Source of the DNA: Blastochloris sulfoviridis
Lineage (GTDB): Bacteria; Pseudomonadota; Alphaproteobacteria; Rhizobiales; Xanthobacteraceae
Direction: 5' to 3'
NCBI RefSeq assembly: GCF_008630065.1
Contig: NZ_VWPL01000011.1
Location: 1 to 64,000 of the forward strand
Length of the DNA: 64,000 nucleotides
Shown: piece by piece, positions 37,450 through 45,471 of the stretch
Layout: each line of letters starts with the position of its first letter
Numbering within the stretch: position 1 is the stretch's first letter
Notes under the pieces: model-generated
Seen by the model: only the letters and a program-made list of their open reading frames with translations
The model's database searches: none
Told to the model about the DNA's origin: nothing
Program-made: the position numbers and the translations under genes

Positions 37450-38883
37450 TCAGGCCAGCGTGTAGGCCACCTTGACCGCGGTGTAGAACTCGCGCGCATA
37501 GGTGCCCTGCTCGCGCGGGCCGTAGGAGGAGCCCTTCCGGCCACCGAACGGCGCGTGATAGTCGATGCCGGCGGTCGGCAGATTGACCAGCACCATGCCG
37601 GCCGCCGAGCGCTTCTTGAAGTCGGCGGCGTATTTCAGCGAGGTGGTGCAGATGCCCGACGACAGGCCGAACTCGGTGTCGTTGGCGACCGCGACCGCCT
37701 CCTCGTAATCCTTGACGCGGATCACCGAGGCCACCGGCCCGAACACCTCCTCGCGATTGATGCGCATGGCGTTGTCGGTCTCAGTGATCAGCGCCGGCGA
37801 CATGTAGTAGCCCGGCGTGTCGCGGTTGAGCCGCTCGCCGCCGGTGACCACGCGCCCGCCCTCTTTGCGCGCGATCTCGACATAGGCGAGGTCCTGCTCA
37901 AGCTGGCTTTGCGACACCACCGGCCCAAGCTCGCTGCCGGGGGACAGCGCATCGCCCACCTTCAACGCCGCGGTCTTCTCCGTCAGCGCCGCAACGAAGC
38001 GGTCGTGGATGCCGGCGGTGACGACGAGGCGCGAGGACGCCGTGCAGCGCTGGCCGCACTGGAAGAACGCGCCGTTGAGGGCGGCCGCCACCGCCACGTC
38101 GAGATCGGCGTCGTCGAGCACGACCAGCGGGTTCTTGCCGCCCATTTCGAGCTGCACCTTCTTGCCGCGGCTGACGCACTCCACCGCGATCGTCCGCCCC
38201 ACCTCGACCGAGCCGGTGAAGCTCACCGCCCGCACCTTGGGCGACGTCACGAGGGCGTTGCCGACCTCGCGGCCCGCCCCCATCACCAGATTGAACACGC
38301 CGGCCGGCAGCCCGGCGCGGGATATGATCTCGGCCAGCGCCCAGGCCGAGCCCGGCACCAGATCGGCGGGCTTCAGCACCACCGTGTTGCCGAAGGCGAG
38401 CGCAGGCGCGATCTTCCAGGCGGGAATGGCGATGGGGAAGTTCCAGGGCGTGATCAGCCCGACCACGCCTTCCGGCTCGCGGGTGATCTCGACATCGACG
38501 CCGGCCCGCACCGAGGGGATGCGATCGCCGCCCGGCCGCAATGCTTCGCCGGCAAAGAACTTGAACACCCGTCCGGCCCGCACCACCTCGCCGATGCCAT
38601 CGGCGAGCGGCTTGCCCTCCTCGCGCGACAGCAGGCGGCCGAGCTCGTCCCTGCGGGCCAGAATCTCGGTGCCGATGCGATCGAGGATGTCGGAGCGCTG
38701 CTCGATGGTGGCGGCCCGCCAGGCCGGCAACGCCGTGAAGGCTGAGTCGATGGCGGCCTCGACCTGCGCGGCGCTGGCGCGCGCATACTCGCCGATCACG
38801 TCGTCGAGGTTGGACGGGTTGATGTTGCGGTTGAGGTCGGTGCCCTCGACCCAATCGCCGGCGATGAAGTTCCTGTGCAGCAT
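37450..38883 (-). CDS. NAD(P)-dependent aldehyde dehydrogenase
   Basis: The 477-residue ALDH-superfamily enzyme oxidises an aldehyde to a carboxylate. It has the substrate/cofactor patterns GLITPWNFPIAIPAWK, the Rossmann segment FTGSVEVGRTIA, the general-base Glu in LEMGGKNPL and the catalytic Cys in FFQCGQRCTASSR. The C-terminal FGLSSGICT and PFGGRKGSSYGPREQG are typical of semialdehyde dehydrogenases (alpha-ketoglutaric semialdehyde type), but the true substrate cannot be assigned. The start is the ATG at 38883 with an AAGGA site; the frame extends to 39024. Confidence 0.92.
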   Translation of the reverse strand: MLHRNFIAGDWVEGTDLNRNINPSNLDDVIGEYARASAAQVEAAIDSAFTALPAWRAATIEQRSDILDRIGTEILARRDELGRLLSREEGKPLADGIGEVVRAGRVFKFFAGEALRPGGDRIPSVRAGVDVEITREPEGVVGLITPWNFPIAIPAWKIAPALAFGNTVVLKPADLVPGSAWALAEIISRAGLPAGVFNLVMGAGREVGNALVTSPKVRAVSFTGSVEVGRTIAVECVSRGKKVQLEMGGKNPLVVLDDADLDVAVAAALNGAFFQCGQRCTASSRLVVTAGIHDRFVAALTEKTAALKVGDALSPGSELGPVVSQSQLEQDLAYVEIARKEGGRVVTGGERLNRDTPGYYMSPALITETDNAMRINREEVFGPVASVIRVKDYEEAVAVANDTEFGLSSGICTTSLKYAADFKKRSAAGMVLVNLPTAGIDYHAPFGGRKGSSYGPREQGTYAREFYTAVKVAYTLA

Positions 38884-38986
38884 GCCCGGTCCTTCCCGAA
38901 AACCTGCGCGAAATCCTGCTCGCAATCCTCGCTGAAATCCCGCGCGGCCGACGATCTCGCCCGCGCGCGGCCCAGAGGGCGGCGGT

Positions 38987-39973
38987 TCAGCCCGGAAGGC
39001 CGATGTCCTCGGGCAGGACGACATAGCGGGTCGAGCAGAACTCGCACGTCACTGTGATCCTGCCGTCCTCGACCATGTGGGCGCGGTCCTCCAGCGAGAA
39101 GCGGGACAGCATGTCGCGGATGGCCTCCTGCGAGCAGCGACAGAAATTGGTCACCGGCCGCGGCGCGAACACCCGAACGCCGCGCTCGTTGAACAGCCGC
39201 CACAGCAGCCGCTCCGACGACAGGCCGGGATCGACCAGCTCGTGGTCCTCGACGGTGGCGGCCAGCGTGCGCGCCTCCACCCAGGCGTCATCCTCCTGCA
39301 CCTCGTGCGGGGCGATGCCCGCCGGCGCATCGCCGGGGTCGAGATCGGCCCGCGCCAGCCGCGCCGGGTCCTTGGGCATGAACTGCACCAGCAGGCCGCC
39401 GGCCCGCCAGCTCCGCCGCGTGCCCTGGCCGGTCGCCGTCATCTCCTCGGCAACCGCCAGCCGCACGAAGGTGGGGATCTGCTCCGACTGGGCGAAATAC
39501 TGGTGGGCGGCAGCTTCCAGCCCCTGCCCCGACAGATCGACCACGCCCTGGTAGCGGGCCATGTCCGGTCCCTGGTCGATGGTCATGGCGAGGTGGCCGC
39601 GCCCCAGCAGCGCCGCCGGCCGCACATCCTCCGCCGCCGCCACGGCCTCGGCGTCGAAGCGGGCGCAGGCGCGCACCTTGTCCGGGCTCTCGAAGTCGAC
39701 CACCAGCATCCGCACCGGGCCGTCGGTCTGGGTCTGGAGGATGAAGCGGCCCTCGAACTTGAGCGAGGCGCCGAGCAGCGCTCCCAGCGCCACCGCCTCG
39801 CCGAGCACGCGCGACACCGGCTCGGGATAGCCGTGGCCGGAAATCATGGCGTCGACCGCCGGCCCGAGGGTGACGATGCGGCCGCGGACATCCAGCGTCT
39901 CGACCTGGAACGGCGTGATGAGGTCCTGCCCGGCGGTGTCGTCGGGCAGGCGCTCGCGAGCCTCGCCGCTCAT
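38987..39973 (-). CDS. hslO: Redox-regulated chaperone Hsp33
   Basis: The 328-residue Hsp33 protein binds unfolding proteins under oxidative stress. The C-terminal zinc redox switch is present as CRC (in NFCRCSQE) and CEFC, matching the family's C-x-C then C-x2-C pattern. The N-terminal domain shows [20 protein letters not shown] and LQTQTDGPV. The ATG at 39973 overlaps the argF stop by 4 nt, so it is the last gene of argD-argF-hslO, a layout conserved in Hyphomicrobiales. Confidence 0.95.
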   Translation of the reverse strand: MSGEARERLPDDTAGQDLITPFQVETLDVRGRIVTLGPAVDAMISGHGYPEPVSRVLGEAVALGALLGASLKFEGRFILQTQTDGPVRMLVVDFESPDKVRACARFDAEAVAAAEDVRPAALLGRGHLAMTIDQGPDMARYQGVVDLSGQGLEAAAHQYFAQSEQIPTFVRLAVAEEMTATGQGTRRSWRAGGLLVQFMPKDPARLARADLDPGDAPAGIAPHEVQEDDAWVEARTLAATVEDHELVDPGLSSERLLWRLFNERGVRVFAPRPVTNFCRCSQEAIRDMLSRFSLEDRAHMVEDGRITVTCEFCSTRYVVLPEDIGLPG

Positions 39974-40908
39974 GCCGCCGTCCCGCCGTCGAGACACCAG
40001 GCCAGGATGCTCTTCTGGGCATGCAGCCGGTTCTCGGCCTCGTCGAACACCGCCGACTGCGGCCCGTCCATCACCTCGTCGGTGACCTCCTCGCCGCGAT
40101 GGGCCGGCAGGCAGTGCATGAAGATCGCGCCGGGGGCGGCCAGCGCCATGAGCTGCGCATTGACCTGGAAGGATTTCAGCATGTTGTGGCGGCGGGCGCT
40201 CTCGCGGTCGCCCATCGACACCCAGGTGTCGGTCAGCACGCAATCGGCGCCGCGCACCGCCGCCTCGGGATCGTCGCCGAAGGTGACGCAGGCGCCGGTT
40301 CGCCGCACGAAATCGATCAGTGCGGGGCGCGGCGCGAGCTCCGGCGGCGTCGCCACCCGCAGCGAGAACTCGAAGCGCTCGGCGGCGTGGATCCACGAGG
40401 CCAGCACATTGTTGGCGTCGCCGCTCCAGGCCACCGTGCGGTCGCGGATCGGCCCCTTGCGCTCCTCGAAGGTCATGACGTCGGCCATCACCTGGCAGGG
40501 ATGCGACAGGCGGGTAAGGCCATTGATGACCGGGATGGTGGCGTAGTGCGCCAGCTCCATCACCGCCTCATGGTCGAGGGTGCGGATCATGATCGCATCG
40601 ACATAGCGCGACAGCACGCGCGCGGTGTCGGCGATGCTCTCGCCGCGGCCGAGCTGCATCTCGGCGCCGGTGAGCATGATGGTCTCGCCGCCGAGCTGGC
40701 GCATCGCCACGTCGAAGGAGACGCGGGTGCGGGTCGAGGGCTTGTCGAAGATCATCGCCAGGATGCGGCCTTCGAACGGCCCCTTGGCGCGGGCGCCTCT
40801 TGCGCGGTCGCGCTTCATCTCGACGCCGTGGTCGAGAATGCGCCGCAGCTCCGACGCCGGAAGCTGGTCGAGATCGAGGAAATGCCGGGGCGCGCCGTTG
40901 CTGCTCAT
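39970..40908 (-). CDS. argF: Ornithine carbamoyltransferase
   Basis: The 312-residue enzyme makes citrulline from ornithine and carbamoyl phosphate in arginine synthesis. Signatures are the carbamoyl phosphate site [21 protein letters not shown], the ornithine-binding DTWVSMGD and [11 protein letters not shown] chose the ATG at 40908 ([10 protein letters not shown]). It overlaps the argD stop by 4 nt and the start of hslO by 4 nt, so all three are translationally coupled. Confidence 0.96.
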   Translation of the reverse strand: MSSNGAPRHFLDLDQLPASELRRILDHGVEMKRDRARGARAKGPFEGRILAMIFDKPSTRTRVSFDVAMRQLGGETIMLTGAEMQLGRGESIADTARVLSRYVDAIMIRTLDHEAVMELAHYATIPVINGLTRLSHPCQVMADVMTFEERKGPIRDRTVAWSGDANNVLASWIHAAERFEFSLRVATPPELAPRPALIDFVRRTGACVTFGDDPEAAVRGADCVLTDTWVSMGDRESARRHNMLKSFQVNAQLMALAAPGAIFMHCLPAHRGEEVTDEVMDGPQSAVFDEAENRLHAQKSILAWCLDGGTAA

Positions 40909-42128
40909 GCCGCGGCTCCCGCCTGCGGGGCGGCGGCAAGCCGCACGCACGCCCGGTCGATCGCCTCGATGGCGGCGTCAATCTCGGCCTCGCCGATGAT
41001 CAGCGGCGGCAGGAGCCGCACGACATTGTCGCCGGCCGCCACCGTCAGGAGCTTCTCGGTGCGAAGCGCGGCCTGCATCGCGGTGTTGGGGATGGCCGGG
41101 CGCAGGCCGAGCAGCAGCCCCTCGCCGCGCACCTCGTCGATGATCGCGGGATGGCGGTCCTTCAGCTCGGCGAGGCGCTGCTTGAGCCGCAGCGCGGTCT
41201 CGCGCACCCGCTCCAGGAAGCCGTCCGCCAGCACGATATCGAGCACCGCATTGCCCACCGCCATGGCCAGCGGATTGCCGCCGAAGGTCGAGCCGTGGGT
41301 GCCGGCGGTCATGCCGCGGGCGGCCTCAAAGGTGGCGAGGCACGCCCCCATCGGAAAGCCGCCGCCGATGCCCTTGGCGATCGCCATGATGTCGGGGGTG
41401 ATGCCGGCCCATTCGTGGGCGAACAGGCGGCCGGTGCGGCCGACGCCGGTCTGCACCTCGTCCAGCACCAGAAGCAGGCCGGCCTCGTCGCAGATCTGGC
41501 GAAGCGCCCGCAGCGTCTGCGTCGGCAGCGGCCGCACGCCGCCCTCGCCCTGGACCGGCTCGACCAGGATGCCGGCGGTGGCGGGGCCGATCGCCGCGCG
41601 CACCGCGTCGAGATCGCCGAACGGCACCTGATCGAAACCGTCGACCGGCGGGCCGAAGCCTTCGAGATATTTCGTCTGGCCGCCGGCGGCGATGGTCGCC
41701 AGCGTGCGGCCGTGGAACGCGCCCTCGAAGGTGATCAGCCGGTAGCGCTCCGGCTGGCCGCCGCTGGCGTGATGCTTGCGGGCCGTCTTGATGGCGCACT
41801 CCAGCGCCTCGGCGCCGGAATTGGTGAAGAACACCAGATCGGCGAAGGTGGCCGCGGCGAGGCGCGCCGCCAGGCGCTCGCCCTCGGGAATGCGATAGAG
41901 ATTGGAGACGTGCCACAGCCGCGCCGCCTGCTCGGTGAGCGCGGCCACGAGATGCGGATGGGCGTGCCCGAGCGAGACGACCGCAACGCCGCTGCCGAAA
42001 TCGAGATATCGCTGCCCATCAAGTGCGGTCAGCCACGCGCCTTCGCCGCGGGCGAAGGCAAGGTCTGCGCGGGCATAGGTCGGCAGCAAGGCGGACGGGG
42101 CGTTCGACGTCACGGGCTCGACAGTCAC
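40905..42128 (-). CDS. argD: Acetylornithine aminotransferase
   Basis: The 407-residue PLP-dependent class III aminotransferase converts N-acetylglutamate semialdehyde to N-acetylornithine (possibly also succinyldiaminopimelate aminotransferase). The PLP region reads [46 protein letters not shown], and the Schiff-base lysine is in [12 protein letters not shown] propose the GTG at 42128, preceded by GGAGAG; the frame continues to 42239. A good sigma-70-type promoter and a perfect palindrome lie upstream at 42216-42276. Confidence 0.94.
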   Translation of the reverse strand: MTVEPVTSNAPSALLPTYARADLAFARGEGAWLTALDGQRYLDFGSGVAVVSLGHAHPHLVAALTEQAARLWHVSNLYRIPEGERLAARLAAATFADLVFFTNSGAEALECAIKTARKHHASGGQPERYRLITFEGAFHGRTLATIAAGGQTKYLEGFGPPVDGFDQVPFGDLDAVRAAIGPATAGILVEPVQGEGGVRPLPTQTLRALRQICDEAGLLLVLDEVQTGVGRTGRLFAHEWAGITPDIMAIAKGIGGGFPMGACLATFEAARGMTAGTHGSTFGGNPLAMAVGNAVLDIVLADGFLERVRETALRLKQRLAELKDRHPAIIDEVRGEGLLLGLRPAIPNTAMQAALRTEKLLTVAAGDNVVRLLPPLIIGEAEIDAAIEAIDRACVRLAAAPQAGAAA

Positions 42129-42215
42129 GGGCACCTCTCCGACACACTCGCGCCGGATGGGGCTTGACGCCGGAGCGCGAGGCGGAACGGGCAGAAAGAG
42201 GTCAACAAACGAAAC

Positions 42216-42237
42216 GTGCCGCCCCGCGGGGCGGCAC
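42216..42237. promoter_or_regulatory. Perfect 22-nt palindrome in the argD leader
   Basis: GTGCCGCCCC followed by GCGGCGGGGC-type complement reads as a perfect inverted repeat (10-bp arms, GC centre) at 42216-42237. It lies about 4-25 nt downstream of the predicted argD transcription start and 88-109 nt before the argD start codon. It would form a very stable 5'-end hairpin in the argD mRNA, or could serve as a dimeric repressor operator. Which is true is not evident. Confidence 0.55.
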
Positions 42238-42248
42238 AATCACGCTTG

Positions 42249-42276
42249 ATAGTACCCCCGAAAGGCCGTGTGTCAA
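42249..42276 (-). promoter_or_regulatory. Sigma-70-type promoter for argD-argF-hslO
   Basis: On the minus strand, TTGACA (42276-42271), a 16-nt spacer and TACTAT (42254-42249) match the consensus closely. The predicted start point is near 42241, giving an argD leader of about 113 nt that begins with the palindrome at 42216-42237. Confidence 0.65.
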
Positions 42277-42332
42277 CCGCGCCACACTCATCGGGATTAT
42301 TGCGGTTCAGCGGGCCGTTTTTTGGGGAAAAT

Positions 42333-42367
42333 GAGTCGCGAGTCCGGCGGACTCTTGTCGGCGAGTC
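42333..42367. promoter_or_regulatory. Cluster of four GANTC methylation sites upstream of gcrA
   Basis: Four GANTC sites occur at 42333-42337, 42340-42344, 42350-42354 and 42363-42367 (GAGTC, GAGTC, GACTC, GAGTC), within 35 nt and 162-196 nt upstream of gcrA. In alphaproteobacteria CcrM methylates GANTC and GcrA acts with sigma-70 at methylated sites. The cluster therefore suggests methylation-sensitive control of gcrA, or autoregulation. Confidence 0.7.
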
Positions 42368-42528
42368 AACGCATATGTAGCCTCTGCTTTGCCTGATACG
42401 ACATCTCGTCTGCGGCGGCTGTTCCCCTGAGTGATGCGGCGCGTTTTGCCGAACCCGTATGGGCTCGGCATGGGGAGGGATTCTGCCAAGGGCGGGGTGG
42501 CGCGACCCCGGACGAGAGGCTGACGACC

Positions 42529-43038
42529 ATGTCGTGGAACGACGAGCGGATCGAACAACTCAAGAAGCTGTGGGCGGATGGCCTCTCGGCCAGCCAGATC
42601 GCAGCCGAACTTGGCGGCATCACCCGCAATGCGGTGATCGGAAAGGTCCACCGGCTCGGCCTGTCGGGCCGGGCCAAGACGGCCACGGCTGCCGCGCCGC
42701 GCTCGCGCAAGCAGCGCACCCCGGCGCCGGCGCCCCGGCAGAACGGGTTCGTTCGCGGCAATGTGGTGCTGGCGCCGCGGGTTGCCCCCGAGGAGGTTCC
42801 AGAGGTCGAGACGGAACTGGCCGCCGAGCCGGTGGAAAACGTGGTGCCCATCGGCCAGCGCTGCTCGATCCTCGAACTGAACGAGGCCACCTGCCGCTGG
42901 CCGCTCGGCGAGCCGGGCCGGCCCGACTTCTCCTATTGCGGCGGCCGGGCGATCTCGGGGCTGCCCTATTGCGCCTTCCACGCGCGCATCGCCTACCAGC
43001 CGGTGGCCGACCGGCGGCGCGACCGGCGCGCGAGCTGA
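42529..43038 (+). CDS. gcrA: GcrA cell cycle regulator
   Basis: The 169-residue protein has the GcrA N-terminal helix-turn-helix (MSWNDERIEQLKKLW, SASQIAAELG, ITRNAVIGKVHRLGL), a proline/arginine-rich linker and a conserved cysteine-rich C-terminus (RCSILELNEATCRWPLGEPG, DFSYCGGRAISGLPYCAFHA). GcrA binds sigma-70 RNA polymerase and activates promoters carrying methylated GANTC sites, controlling cell division genes. It is specific to Alphaproteobacteria. Four GANTC sites lie upstream of the gene. Confidence 0.96.
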   Translation: MSWNDERIEQLKKLWADGLSASQIAAELGGITRNAVIGKVHRLGLSGRAKTATAAAPRSRKQRTPAPAPRQNGFVRGNVVLAPRVAPEEVPEVETELAAEPVENVVPIGQRCSILELNEATCRWPLGEPGRPDFSYCGGRAISGLPYCAFHARIAYQPVADRRRDRRAS

Positions 43039-43158
43039 CGCCAACCGGATTCCGGCCGATCGGCTCGGCGCCCTCGTCCTCTCTCCCGCAAGGGAAGAAG
43101 GGGACCGGGCGCCTCGCCTGGAACAGGGACGATGAGGGCGGGCCCGCTCCGGCGCGCG

Positions 43159-43860
43159 TCACGAATTGCGGGCGAACAGCTCGTTGAAGGAATAGCCGGC
43201 GCCGCGCACCGTGCGGATCGGGTCCGGCTCGCGGCCGCGATTGATCGCCTTGCGCAGCCGGCCGACATGGACGTCCACCGTGCGCTCGTCGATATAGACG
43301 TCGTGGCCCCACACGCCGTCGAGGAGCTGCTCGCGGGTGAAGACGCGGCCGGGCGACTGCATCAGAAATTCCAGCAGGCGGAATTCGGTGGGGCCGAGGT
43401 GGATCTCGCGGCCGGAGCGATGGACGCGGCGGGTTTCGCGGTCGAGCTCAAGATCGCCGTAGCGCAGCAGCATGGCGATGTGCTCCGGCTTGGCGCGGCG
43501 CAGCAAGGCGCGGATGCGGGCGATCAGCTCGGGCACCGAGAACGGCTTGGTGATGTAGTCGTCGGCGCCGGTGGCAAGGCCGCGCACGCGTTCGGATTCC
43601 TCGCCGCGGGCGGTGAGCATGATCACCGGCAGGCGCTGCGTCTCCGGCCGCGCCCGCAGGCGCCGGCACAGCTCAATGCCCGACAAGCCCGGCAGCATCC
43701 AGTCGAGCAGCACGAGGTCGGGCAGCCGCTCGCGCAGCAGGGTCTCGGCCTCGTCGCCGCGGGCGACGGCATCGACCTCGTAACCTTCGACTTCGAGATT
43801 GTAGCGCAGGAGAAGCGTCAGTGGCTCCTCATCCTCCACGATGAGGATCTTGGTGCTCAT
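43159..43860 (-). CDS. phoB: Phosphate regulon response regulator
   Basis: The 233-residue OmpR-class regulator starts MSTKILIVEDEEPL. The receiver has the phosphoacceptor Asp53 in LVLLDWMLPG, and Thr and Lys in VIMLTARGE and DDYITKPFS. The C-terminal winged helix contains GPTEFRLLEFLM and WGHDVYIDERTVDVHVGRLR. Phosphorylated by PhoR, it activates genes with PHO boxes. A GTG at 43896, overlapping the phoU stop and preceded by GGAGGAGA, would add 12 residues and may be the real start. Last gene of the pst operon. Confidence 0.96.
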   Translation of the reverse strand: MSTKILIVEDEEPLTLLLRYNLEVEGYEVDAVARGDEAETLLRERLPDLVLLDWMLPGLSGIELCRRLRARPETQRLPVIMLTARGEESERVRGLATGADDYITKPFSVPELIARIRALLRRAKPEHIAMLLRYGDLELDRETRRVHRSGREIHLGPTEFRLLEFLMQSPGRVFTREQLLDGVWGHDVYIDERTVDVHVGRLRKAINRGREPDPIRTVRGAGYSFNELFARNS

Positions 43861-43892
43861 CGTCCGGGGTCCGTGCGAAGAGTGTTCGAGGG

Positions 43893-44615
43893 TCACGTCT
43901 CCTCCGCCACATGCTTGGGATTGAGCGTGGTCGTGTCAGCTTTCGGCCGCTCGACCGGCAGCAGTTCCCCGGTGATCAGATAGTGCGCGGTCTCGGCGAT
44001 GTTGGTCGCGTGGTCGCCGATCCGCTCGATGTTCTTGGCGCAGAACAGAAGGTGGGTGCAGAAGGTGATGTTGCGGGGATCCTCCATCATGTAGGTGAGG
44101 AGCTCCCGGAACAGCGACGTGTAGAGGGCGTCGACCTCGTCGTCGCGCTTCCACACCTGCGTCGCCAGCTCGAGGTCGCGCCGCGCATAGGCGTCCAGCA
44201 CGTCCTTGAGCTGCGCCAGCACCAGCGTGGACAGGTTGACGGCGCCGAACACCACCTTGAGCGGCGGGTATTCGCCGTTCATCGCCAGAACGCGCTTGGC
44301 GATGTTCTTGGCGAGGTCGCCGATGCGCTCGATGTCGCTGGCCAGCCGCATCGCCGAGATGATCTCGCGCAGGTCCGAGGCCATCGGCTGGCGCTTGGCG
44401 ATGGTCAGCACCGACCTGTCCTCGACCTCGCGCTGCAGCAGGTCCAGCCGGCGGTCGGCGACGATCGCGGTCTGGGCCAGCGTGGTGTCGCGCTTCAGCA
44501 GGGCCTGCATGGCGTCCGACAGCATCTTCTCGGCGAGGCCGCCCATTTCGGCGATGCGCTGGCGCAACTCGATGAGCTCGGCGTCGTAGGCACGCACGGT
44601 GTGGTCGGTGATCAT
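43893..44615 (-). CDS. phoU: Phosphate signalling complex protein PhoU
   Basis: The 240-residue all-helical protein is built of two similar three-helix repeats, each containing a conserved metal-binding segment: IERIGDLAKNIAKR (first) and IERIGDHATNIAETAHYL (second). PhoU links Pst transporter state to PhoR and so represses the regulon when phosphate is plentiful. It starts at the ATG at 44615 (MITDHTVRAYDAEL). It lies 13 nt after pstB and just before phoB. Confidence 0.96.
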   Translation of the reverse strand: MITDHTVRAYDAELIELRQRIAEMGGLAEKMLSDAMQALLKRDTTLAQTAIVADRRLDLLQREVEDRSVLTIAKRQPMASDLREIISAMRLASDIERIGDLAKNIAKRVLAMNGEYPPLKVVFGAVNLSTLVLAQLKDVLDAYARRDLELATQVWKRDDEVDALYTSLFRELLTYMMEDPRNITFCTHLLFCAKNIERIGDHATNIAETAHYLITGELLPVERPKADTTTLNPKHVAEET

Positions 44616-44628
44616 GTTCGCTCGCTCC

Positions 44629-45447
44629 TCAGCCGAACCGGCCGGTGATGTAGTCGAGGGTGCGGCGGTCCTTCGGATTGGTGAAGATGCTGTCCGTCAG
44701 CCCGTCCTCGACCAAGACGCCAAGATGGAAGAAGGCCGTGCGCTGCGAGACGCGCGCCGCCTGCTGCATCGAGTGGGTGACGATGATGATGGTGTAGTTC
44801 TCGCGCAGCTCGTCGATCAGTTCCTCGACCTTGGCGGTGGCGATCGGATCGAGCGCCGAGCACGGCTCGTCCATCAGGATGACCTCGGGCGCCACCGCGA
44901 TGGCGCGGGCGATGCACAGGCGCTGCTGCTGGCCGCCGGACAGGCCGGTGCCGGGCTCGTCGAGCCGGTCCTTGACCTCCTCGAACAGCCCGGCCTTCTG
45001 CAGGCTGCTGATCACGGCCTCCTCCAGCTCGGCCTTGGTGCGGGCGAGACCATGGATGCGCGGTCCGTAGGCGACATTCTCGAAGATCGATTTGGGGAAC
45101 GGGTTGGGCTTCTGGAACACCATGCCGACACGGGCGCGCAGCTGCACGACGTCAAGCGCCGGATCGTAGATATCCTGGGAATCGATCTCGATCCGGCCGC
45201 TGACGCGGCAGCTCGCGATCGTGTCGTTCATCCGGTTGATGCAGCGCAGAAAGGTCGACTTGCCGCAGCCGGACGGACCGATGAACGAGGTCACCGAGCG
45301 GGCGTCGATGTCGAGCGAAACGTCCTTGAGCGCCTGCTTGTCGCCATAATAGACGTTGACGCCCCGGGCGACGACCTTGGCCGGGCGTTCCAGCTGAGGC
45401 TGCGCCGTACCGGAAGTCACCGTTTCGACAGTCGGCATCGTCGTCAT
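44629..45447 (-). CDS. pstB: Phosphate ABC transporter ATP-binding protein
   Basis: The 272-residue ATPase of the high-affinity phosphate importer. Walker A is [12 protein letters not shown], the signature is [14 protein letters not shown], Walker B is [13 protein letters not shown] and the H-loop is [11 protein letters not shown]. The PstB-specific segment FINRMND-like CINRMNDTI and KPNPFPKSI-type [13 protein letters not shown] are present. The first 25 residues vary; an in-frame ATG at 45438 could also be used. It is downstream of pstA by 24 nt. Confidence 0.97.
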   Translation of the reverse strand: MTTMPTVETVTSGTAQPQLERPAKVVARGVNVYYGDKQALKDVSLDIDARSVTSFIGPSGCGKSTFLRCINRMNDTIASCRVSGRIEIDSQDIYDPALDVVQLRARVGMVFQKPNPFPKSIFENVAYGPRIHGLARTKAELEEAVISSLQKAGLFEEVKDRLDEPGTGLSGGQQQRLCIARAIAVAPEVILMDEPCSALDPIATAKVEELIDELRENYTIIIVTHSMQQAARVSQRTAFFHLGVLVEDGLTDSIFTNPKDRRTLDYITGRFG

Positions 45448-45471
45448 CCTAATACTCCGGAAGGTTGCGGA

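Larger units (their letters stand above)
42129..42528. other. Divergent control region between argD and gcrA
   Basis: About 400 nt without a gene. It contains the argD promoter and palindrome (42216-42276) near the argD end and a tight run of four GANTC sites (42333-42367) near the gcrA end. The remaining sequence up to the gcrA start (42368-42528) shows no further obvious signal beyond a GACGAGAGG ribosome-binding region. Confidence 0.6.
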
